A stretch of 14,142 bases of DNA from assembly GCA_023140635.1 (NCBI GenBank), contig JAGLLG010000045.1, positions 1 through 14,142 on the forward strand, written 5' to 3'. Every line of letters begins with the position of its first letter. Positions within the stretch are counted from its first letter, which is position 1. The notes under the pieces are model-generated. The model ran no database searches. It had not been told where the DNA came from and saw only the letters and a list, made by a program, of their open reading frames with translations. Of this stretch, positions 7,347 to 14,142 are shown piece by piece. A program made the translations under genes and the position numbers. This DNA comes from Candidatus Pacearchaeota archaeon (GTDB lineage: Archaea > Nanobdellota > Nanobdellia > Pacearchaeales > GW2011-AR1).

Positions 7347-10300
7347 CATCTACCTCCTTAATAATATAGGAAACCAACTCTTTTAAATCTTTTTTATGCC
7401 CAACTTCTCTAAGTCTTCTACCCAATGTTCTCCTAGGTTTAACCAGGGAAAGAGAACTTTTAAGTCTCGAATTATAAGAACGATGTTTAATGATTAATCC
7501 AATTGCTATTATCACCATCAAGATAATCAATATCAACAACCACCAATACCAACATAGGATAAATTTAAACCAACAAATACCTCCTAAGCAACATGTTGGA
7601 ACACCTTTCTCTCCTTCCAAGATTATATCAAAGGAATCCTCACCAATATATCCCTTATTCTCGTATTCCAATTTGACAACAAGCAGATATTCACCGTATT
7701 CAAGACCTTCAGGCAAATTTATCTCCTTCAAAATTTTCATATCTCTTGTTACATCTATTAATTCCTGTATCGAAACCACAACCTTACCTTCAGAATTTTT
7801 AACGAAATATTTTATCTTGGCATCTTTTACATCTTTTTCTAGATTAAAGATTACCTCTGCAGCAATATCCTCTCCCGAATAAATTTCCAAATATTTCGGC
7901 AAGATTCTCACTTTAAGATTCTCAGAAACAATTATTTCCTCATCCACTATTTCCTCTTCACTAACATTTTCTTCAACTTCTTGGGTAGGGGCTCCGCCAC
8001 CACCTCCTCCGCCACCACCATCTGTAGGAGGAGGTGTAACTACCGCAGAAGTAAATATCACACTATCAGAAGCATTTGAAGGTGGTTGTGCGGAATTAGC
8101 ATAACTACAAGAAGCTCGAGTAACATAATTTCCAGTAGAATGTGTTCCCGGAACATTAATACTCACAGCCCTGGTAAGATTATCAAGTGGCGAGGTTTGT
8201 TGTGAATACTGACTTTGAGGTTCTGTAGCATCCATTACAATATCTCCATCACTATCAACCCAAATGTCACACGTAGATTCCGTCGCCGCCTCACCTTCAT
8301 CAATAATTATCAGATTACATTCTAGATTAGATCCAACAACAGAAGAATCTGGACAATTCAATGTAACACTATACGGACCTCCAGTAGCTACCCGGAATTC
8401 TGTTAACGCTGTTGCAGTAATATTATTATAAGTTGCCTGCATATGCACTCTGTAATCTCCAGTCGTAGGGTTTGATTCGATACTTTTTGCATACCACCAA
8501 ACAGTCTCATTTCTTATTGTAAAATCAGACTTAACAGCACTATCCCAAATACTCAAATAACTAGGATACCAAATTGTTAGATCTATAGTATCTGGAGTTA
8601 CATTTGCTCCAGTGGAATCTTCAAAAGTAGCTTCGACAATCGCGGTTTCATCAGGGTACTTTGGACTTCCAACAACTAAAGAGGATATTCTAAATTCATC
8701 CTCTGTGGATACATCTTGAGTAGAAAATGTTGTTGTTCCCGTATAGTCTATTCCAGAAATCGTACACACCACTGCAGCTACATAAACTGATTTGTTCTCT
8801 GTAATCCATGTATAGTTATACTGTCCCGTTGCGTAATTTGTCATAACAGCATTTGAAACCAAGACACTTCCACTAAGAATATCTCTTATAGTTATATTAG
8901 CACCATTATCACAATTTGCGGCAACTCCAGAATCCGACAAAGTTAATACAGTTATACTAATATTCGTATTTGTATCTACAACATCAGGAGCCTCCACTAT
9001 CACTTCAGGATTTGCAGAACCACTTCCCGCAATATCAACAATAAACGCCAAACTTTCATGGACCTCATCTCCAGAATAATTCGCATCGATTTCTATTGTA
9101 TAAGTTCCTTCAGGTACAGAACCGGGTAAGGTATAATTATACCTAGTTCTCCCATCCGAACTTTGTGCCGCCAGTCCAGAAGACATTAAACTATTATTTG
9201 GATAATACATCTGAACACTAATTGTTGCATTAATTAATTCTCCTGTTGAATCTATCGTAGTAGAGATAACATGGACAACATTTCCAGGAGCATATGTAGA
9301 CCCAACCCCACTAAATACATTCAAAGGTAGCCCGCCTGACGATGAAGTTGAAACACTAAATGTATGTATCTGTGTTGCATTGTATCCCGAATAGTTTGCA
9401 TCAATCCTTACTGAATAATCCCCCAATGAAGCATCACTCGGAATATCAAAACTATAATTATATCTTCCAGTTTCAGTACTTGATGGAATTCCCGACGACA
9501 AAATGCTCCCGTTGGGATAGCTTACATTTACACTAACATCCGATGAAACTAAATTCCCCAATCTATCCGAAGTCAAAATACTTATCCTTGGAGAATCAGA
9601 ACTACCATAACTCGAACCAACATCAGACATCATAAATAAATTTTGACCTGGATTTCCTTGCAGATAATTATATACATTTTCTTCCGCTAACCAATGTTCC
9701 CAATAAAAATTAGCATCCATCATACCATTATATTGTTCCGTTATATATTCATCATTCGGATACTGCTCATGCCATTGAGTTAAAGAACTATATTGGGACG
9801 AATTAATTTTCAACCAGAAATTTCTTTCTTCATCTGCGGCTAGATTATATTTATCATTTTCATCCCACCAAAATAAATAATATGAATCTGCAATATTCTT
9901 CGTTCCTAACCTTGACGAAGGAACTAAATCATATTCATCAACCTGTAAATGATCCATAGTAATATTAGTAGGAGTTGTATAATTATGATAAAATGTTATT
10001 TCAATTCCAGAAATATTTGAAGAAGAAGGGTTCCCAACCTTTGTTCTTTCCTCAACATCAGGATAATGTAATGAATTCCATCCTGCCCCCCATAATTTCC
10101 ACCCTGCAAGATTTTTATTAAGAATATAATAATTTGTTTCATTTGTCTCCAATTTTATCGAAATATTTGAGATATTTGTCATATCTGGAAAATTAATATA
10201 TATCTTGGCAAGATGTAGATGACCTTCTGAGTCTGAAACATCTACCGAAGAAAAATTTCTTGATACAGTTCCTATGCCGGTTGAATAATTCAAAAGCACA

Positions 10301-13300
10301 TTTAAAGCATAATCTCCAACATAAGCATCTTCAGTTGCACTAATATTCAAAACATCTCCTGAAAACTCCCAATCACTTGTATCTGTGTTAATAACTTCAT
10401 CAACAACATTAGTGTTACTCTCCTCGTAAATCTCTAAACTATCCCAATTTTGCTTTAATTTTGAATCAATCATCAAAAAATAATTACTATCCCATAAAAA
10501 ATATTGGGATAAATTGATAGCATACCCATACTGATTCTGCACAGCCCCAAGCAAATTAATCTGATGATCATTCTTTCTTATATACCCTCTTGACCAATCT
10601 AAGTACTCATCAGTATCAAGATAACCTCTCACATTAATAATTGAATCTGGGATATATTCAAAGGCTCTTATCTCATTTATTCCTGTTGCAGTTATATGTA
10701 CTGCATAACCTCCATAAGGTCTATGACTTCCAGGAATTTGGAATTCATATCTATAAAGCCCACTTCCAACCTCATCCATAGTAGTTTCCCCATCTATCCA
10801 GCAAGTCCCGTTTGGGTAAAGAATTTCCACAGAAAGAGTTCGACCCGTCAAAGCATTACCTAAATTATCAGATAAACTTACAGTCACTGTCTGCCACTGT
10901 CCTCCGTAAATTTCTCGTCTTGTAATCTCTATCGCACCAACAGTCCCAGAACCACCAACACCTGCCAAATCAATTACAGCCCCGCCATCCCCTTCAACAA
11001 CATCATACCCCTCTTCAAACTCAATCGTCTTGCCCGCATCCTGAATACTCCCCCCATCAGTACTATTTCCCACAGCTAAATCAATACAAAAGCTATAAGT
11101 CACCCCATCCACCGTCGTCAATTCTTCAGATAAATTAGTTGTAGCAGAAGCATACTGCATATAATCATACAGATCACCCATTGAAAACGCATTCGCTATT
11201 GTAATTCCATTCGTAACAGACAGATTTCCTCCATAATAATAAACAGGTCTTATATCATAACCACTCATATTCTTAATAAAAGTAATCTCTCCAGTTTCAT
11301 ACTTCATCGTATAGTTATTACTACTTCCCTCGACAAGTTTCGTATCATTTGCGAACACTGCAAAAAACTGACACTGATCAATAGGATAATTAGCCAACTG
11401 TCCCACCAATTCCCAGCTAGAATTAACTTCATCACCATAGGCGACCTTCGTCGGAGGATTATATTCCAAATTATCCAAATCTGCAACTTCCACTGCAGAC
11501 AAACTAGAAAATAGATTATCAACTACCTGCGTCGTCTCAATAGTTGCAGCCGCAAATTCCTTAACAGAAGATATAAACGACTTTCCATATTTCTTAATAT
11601 ACAATGTATGAGATCCCTGATCATTCCCGGTCTTATAATCATAATCATAAATAGCTCGAGTAATTAACTGTTGAGCTACCTCTCCAGAGGAATCTGAAGT
11701 TAATGAAAATAGAATATTTCCTTTTATATCTAACATCACGATAGTCGTATTTTCAAGGGCAGAACCAGTAGAATCCACAGTAGTTAGATCATAATTATAT
11801 TTTCTATTTACTTGCCCTGCGAAACTTCCGGTTGTCCAATTTAAATTAGACCAATTCAATGTAGGATTTACTAAATTTGTAACCCCTGTGTAATTGAGGA
11901 ATAGGATATCATCTGTGGCATCTGAAACCTCTAGAGAACTTATTGTTACATTTGAATCTCCTTCAAGCATAAGCCCTCCAGTATCTACATTTCCAGGATT
12001 GATTGAACTTAATGTTCCTACCTGAGTAGTCGCAGGATAAAACCCTTCTCCAACATTAATAATATTAACACCATCTAAAGTATTATTATCTCCCAAGAAT
12101 CTAATAGTATACCAATTTTGAAGAACACTACTCTTTGCGCTTACATCCCCATTCCAATATAATCTAAAAGGATTAGAATTATTTGCATCAATAGAATGAG
12201 ACACCCCTGTATCATACAGTTTTAGTTCAGATCCTCCTAATAAATAGAACTGCCCTTCACTATTACCCGTTGCATCTAATCCTGAGAAAGCTAATGTAGA
12301 ACCTGATTGAGCAATTCCACCTGCAGTTAACTCTCCAGAGATTAATGTTGAATTAAAGTTCAATTGTAACTGTTGACTAAAACCGACAGTTTCTCCGACA
12401 GTTTTTACATAAGTAGTATTCAACAATGAGGAAGTGTTCCCAATTTCCAATCTTGAAAGCATACTATAAATAGAAGTACCATCTGCATGAGTTATAGCAC
12501 AAATTCTTCTAGCTGCCCTTCCAAATTCATATATCTGCAGAAGAGTTATAGAATCTGATTCATTACTACCCATTACATCATAGCCATCTGTTCCATTACT
12601 CCCCCAAACAGTTATTGTATCTGTAACGTTATTGTAACTCATAGGATAATCCAATGCATAAGCATAATCTGTATCTGGAGCACAAACATCTAATTCAAAT
12701 TGCCAGGTCTCTGACAATGAAGAGTTTTGACCCTCGCTTGTAACTGCTTTAACATTCCAATAATAAACTCCAGAATCCCCATATCCAAAACCCCATAGGA
12801 AAGACGTTTCAGTTGTTGATCCTAACAAGGTAGTTCCATTTACACTATCTCCGTAGATATAATAGGTAATATTTACTCCAGAGGGTGCAGTCTGACCTCC
12901 CCAAGAAAGTGCTAAGGTTCCTACTTGTGTTGAGCCATTTAAAGGACCTGACAAAACCGGCGCTGTTGGAGTAAAGGTATAGGGTTTTATATTCACAAAT
13001 AAAGATTGTGAATCATTAAAGGACTTCCCATAGTCCCATACATTCACGATCTTTTCAATAGTTATATTTCCATCTTCATTTCCAATACCATCTGTATAGC
13101 TCTCTACATTTATCTCTCTAATATGTGACGAAAAATACTGAAGCTCTTCTTCATCAAAAGTATAATTCGCCCAAGCGCTTCCACTTGCATTACTAAATGA
13201 ATAATTCTGCCATAATATTCTTTCCACACCATCATCGCAAATCATGTTTACTTTTCCCTCCCCAATTGTTAATCCATACGCACTCCAATTATAAGTTATA

Positions 13301-14142
13301 TAATAATCAACTTCGGAATGCTCTTCATATCTTAGGCCTGGAGTTGTTGTAAAATTATAGAACACGCTGTCCGAAGAACAATTAGAACCCGTACATCCAA
13401 TGCCAACACTATTATTAGTTATCGTAGTCTGAGCTCTTGTATCATTCATACCTTTGGCAATCAAAACTTTCTTCCCATTTGTTGAACAATTCATCGTAAA
13501 GTTAAAAATTTTGTCTTGACTTATATTCAACGCTTCCAATTGCCAAGATATTTCCCCAGAACTATAACTCCCACTATCTGAAATATTAGTTACATTACAA
13601 GCAGGAGGAATTGAGAGAGTTACATTCCATGTCGAATTAGTTATACTCAAATCTCCTACATTAGTCACCGTTAAATTATATATCTGATATTCATTAGGTT
13701 CTGCTGAACGATCTTTATAACTTCCTATAGCAAGGATACCAAAAGACAGGTGAGATTCTTCAGAATATTTTGTAGTATTCATTTCAAAATCCTGAGCCTC
13801 ATAACTATTTTTATCACCCCAAGTTAGATTATATCTTAAGATACCTCCTGCAAATTGGTCGATATCTGACAAAATCTTATATTCTATTATCTTATATTCA
13901 CCATCATCAATCGTTCCAAAATCACTCGAAGAAAAACTTATTCTTCTATTAGGTATATCTGTTGTCCCTACAGATGAACCATCTAATGTTTGACCATACG
14001 CAGTCCATCCTGCAGAAGTTGTCTCCACAAAACTTATATCTGAAGCTATTGCACATCCTTTATTATAAACAGCCAATCTAGAATAAATCTCTGTATAGCT
14101 CCCTACCTCTTTTAATGTCTCACGCACAACCTCCAAAATAGC
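7330..14142 (-). CDS. Giant multidomain surface protein, membrane-anchored, adhesin-like (5' partial)
   Basis: At least 2,270 residues; the frame runs off the window edge, so the true start and signal peptide are missing. Numbering here starts at the TTG at 14136. Visible regions by appearance: DUF11-like beta domain about 124-219; fibronectin-III-like domain 387-482 (APVLSGPLNG to TWQFELD); beta-helix-like stretch about 590-765; carboxypeptidase-regulatory-like domain 774-849; Ig-like module 1069-1162; jelly-roll carbohydrate-binding-like domain 1252-1404; five tandem Ig-like modules 1515-2032; poly-Gly hinge 2040-2048; acidic linker; membrane-proximal Ig-like domain about 2072-2170; Cys/Trp-rich TM 2192-2216; basic 52-residue cytoplasmic tail. 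Roughly 70 N-x-S/T sequons by eye imply heavy N-glycosylation. It is probably a cell-surface adhesin or S-layer-associated protein. It overlaps the MinD-like gene by 17-20 bases. No internal stop or frameshift breaks the 6.8 kb frame. Domain names are by eye. Confidence 0.88.
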   Translation of the reverse strand, partial: AILEVVRETLKEVGSYTEIYSRLAVYNKGCAIASDISFVETTSAGWTAYGQTLDGSSVGTTDIPNRRISFSSSDFGTIDDGEYKIIEYKILSDIDQFAGGILRYNLTWGDKNSYEAQDFEMNTTKYSEESHLSFGILAIGSYKDRSAEPNEYQIYNLTVTNVGDLSITNSTWNVTLSIPPACNVTNISDSGSYSSGEISWQLEALNISQDKIFNFTMNCSTNGKKVLIAKGMNDTRAQTTITNNSVGIGCTGSNCSSDSVFYNFTTTPGLRYEEHSEVDYYITYNWSAYGLTIGEGKVNMICDDGVERILWQNYSFSNASGSAWANYTFDEEELQYFSSHIREINVESYTDGIGNEDGNITIEKIVNVWDYGKSFNDSQSLFVNIKPYTFTPTAPVLSGPLNGSTQVGTLALSWGGQTAPSGVNITYYIYGDSVNGTTLLGSTTETSFLWGFGYGDSGVYYWNVKAVTSEGQNSSLSETWQFELDVCAPDTDYAYALDYPMSYNNVTDTITVWGSNGTDGYDVMGSNESDSITLLQIYEFGRAARRICAITHADGTSIYSMLSRLEIGNTSSLLNTTYVKTVGETVGFSQQLQLNFNSTLISGELTAGGIAQSGSTLAFSGLDATGNSEGQFYLLGGSELKLYDTGVSHSIDANNSNPFRLYWNGDVSAKSSVLQNWYTIRFLGDNNTLDGVNIINVGEGFYPATTQVGTLSSINPGNVDTGGLMLEGDSNVTISSLEVSDATDDILFLNYTGVTNLVNPTLNWSNLNWTTGSFAGQVNRKYNYDLTTVDSTGSALENTTIVMLDIKGNILFSLTSDSSGEVAQQLITRAIYDYDYKTGNDQGSHTLYIKKYGKSFISSVKEFAAATIETTQVVDNLFSSLSAVEVADLDNLEYNPPTKVAYGDEVNSSWELVGQLANYPIDQCQFFAVFANDTKLVEGSSNNYTMKYETGEITFIKNMSGYDIRPVYYYGGNLSVTNGITIANAFSMGDLYDYMQYASATTNLSEELTTVDGVTYSFCIDLAVGNSTDGGSIQDAGKTIEFEEGYDVVEGDGGAVIDLAGVGGSGTVGAIEITRREIYGGQWQTVTVSLSDNLGNALTGRTLSVEILYPNGTCWIDGETTMDEVGSGLYRYEFQIPGSHRPYGGYAVHITATGINEIRAFEYIPDSIINVRGYLDTDEYLDWSRGYIRKNDHQINLLGAVQNQYGYAINLSQYFLWDSNYFLMIDSKLKQNWDSLEIYEESNTNVVDEVINTDTSDWEFSGDVLNISATEDAYVGDYALNVLLNYSTGIGTVSRNFSSVDVSDSEGHLHLAKIYINFPDMTNISNISIKLETNETNYYILNKNLAGWKLWGAGWNSLHYPDVEERTKVGNPSSSNISGIEITFYHNYTTPTNITMDHLQVDEYDLVPSSRLGTKNIADSYYLFWWDENDKYNLAADEERNFWLKINSSQYSSLTQWHEQYPNDEYITEQYNGMMDANFYWEHWLAEENVYNYLQGNPGQNLFMMSDVGSSYGSSDSPRISILTSDRLGNLVSSDVSVNVSYPNGSILSSGIPSSTETGRYNYSFDIPSDASLGDYSVRIDANYSGYNATQIHTFSVSTSSSGGLPLNVFSGVGSTYAPGNVVHVISTTIDSTGELINATISVQMYYPNNSLMSSGLAAQSSDGRTRYNYTLPGSVPEGTYTIEIDANYSGDEVHESLAFIVDIAGSGSANPEVIVEAPDVVDTNTNISITVLTLSDSGVAANCDNGANITIRDILSGSVLVSNAVMTNYATGQYNYTWITENKSVYVAAVVCTISGIDYTGTTTFSTQDVSTEDEFRISSLVVGSPKYPDETAIVEATFEDSTGANVTPDTIDLTIWYPSYLSIWDSAVKSDFTIRNETVWWYAKSIESNPTTGDYRVHMQATYNNITATALTEFRVATGGPYSVTLNCPDSSVVGSNLECNLIIIDEGEAATESTCDIWVDSDGDIVMDATEPQSQYSQQTSPLDNLTRAVSINVPGTHSTGNYVTRASCSYANSAQPPSNASDSVIFTSAVVTPPPTDGGGGGGGGGAPTQEVEENVSEEEIVDEEIIVSENLKVRILPKYLEIYSGEDIAAEVIFNLEKDVKDAKIKYFVKNSEGKVVVSIQELIDVTRDMKILKEINLPEGLEYGEYLLVVKLEYENKGYIGEDSFDIILEGEKGVPTCCLGGICWFKFILCWYWWLLILIILMVIIAIGLIIKHRSYNSRLKSSLSLVKPRRTLGRRLREVGHKKDLKELVSYIIKEVDDEKNI
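7352..7359 (-). promoter_or_regulatory. Strong Shine-Dalgarno site inside the giant gene's 3' end
   Basis: AAGGAGGT is a full anti-Shine-Dalgarno complement. It also encodes Lys-Glu-Val in the last nine codons of the giant surface protein. Five bases separate it from the ATG at 7346 and two from the ATG at 7349, favouring the former as the MinD-like start. Confidence 0.75.
7993..8019 (-). repeat. Poly-Gly hinge tract with a 12-base direct repeat
   Basis: Nine consecutive Gly codons in the giant surface protein. At DNA level the tract is GGTGGTGGCGGA, one GGA, then GGTGGTGGCGGA again, so it looks like a duplicated 12-mer. It is preceded by TPPPTD and followed by a Glu/Val-rich acidic linker, and separates the Ig-module stalk from the membrane-proximal domain. 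Confidence 0.85.
8040..9590 (-). repeat. Five tandem divergent Ig-like modules (protein-level repeat)
   Basis: Within the giant surface protein, about 85-110-residue modules recur at roughly 9590-9345, 9320-9035, 9000-8705, 8700-8385 and 8375-8040; a sixth, similar one lies apart at about 10930-10650. The clearest pair shares YPNGS/YPNNS, an L/IxSSG step, a Y-N-Y strand, an IP/LPGS turn, then G-D/T-Y and the shared stretch IDANYSG. Others keep only parts, such as TGDYRV and ATYNN. The pattern fits invasin/macroglobulin-like Ig folds. DNA identity is too low for recent duplication. Confidence 0.7.

Noticed and set aside
8040..9590. Recent tandem duplication at DNA level
   Set aside because: The modules share only short protein motifs, with no long nucleotide identity visible, so the duplication is old.
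11304..11522. Minus-strand 72-codon frame inside the giant surface-protein gene
   Set aside because: Same strand, shifted frame, Trp/Ile-rich product with no ribosome-binding site; the long frame around it is uninterrupted.
14134..14136. TTG as the start of the giant protein
   Set aside because: The frame stays open to the window edge, no signal peptide follows, and the first residues already read like the middle of a beta domain. The gene is treated as 5' partial.

Overview
The window reads as AT-rich archaeal DNA with very tight gene packing and no gap longer than about 50 bases. The archaeal call rests on gene content: a Hef-type helicase with an XPF/ERCC4 nuclease, a diphthine-ammonia ligase (Dph6; diphthamide occurs in archaea and eukaryotes), and a large sequon-rich surface protein with a poly-Gly hinge and a C-terminal membrane anchor. 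The style (short genes, split Hef, Gly-hinge surface protein, low G+C) suggests a DPANN lineage such as Woesearchaeota or Pacearchaeota. That lineage assignment is inference; there is no rRNA or marker gene to place it.

Layout. Plus strand, 8-2874: a degenerate site-2-protease-like membrane protein, then a DNA-repair pair. The pair is an SF2 helicase of the Hef/FANCM/MPH1 type and a separate ERCC4 nuclease with helix-hairpin-helix, joined by an ATGA stop/start overlap, so a 'Hef' in two chains. The nuclease converges, with a 10-base gap, on a minus-strand run that fills the rest of the window.

In transcription order the minus-strand run has two blocks. The surface block is a giant membrane-anchored, probably glycosylated, multidomain protein (more than 2,260 residues, 5' end outside the window), a MinD/ParA-type ATPase whose ribosome-binding site lies inside the giant gene's last codons, and a small acidic signal-peptide/TM protein. 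The translation-related block is Dph6, a class I glutamine amidotransferase, a 16S rRNA methyltransferase-like protein of the FmrO/Arm (m7G1405) type, and an M16 zinc peptidase. Overlaps of 4 and 8 bases tie Dph6, the amidotransferase and the methyltransferase together.

Three things deserve attention. First, the PP-loop Dph6 and a glutaminase are translationally coupled, in the same architecture as two-subunit GMP synthase, which suggests glutamine-fed ammonia for diphthamide or a related amidation. Second, an archaeal relative of the aminoglycoside-resistance methyltransferases sits in that operon. Third, a giant adhesin-like protein with a basic cytoplasmic tail is coupled to a MinD-like positioning ATPase and a small membrane protein. 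I saw no tRNA, rRNA, CRISPR array, insertion sequence or integration site.
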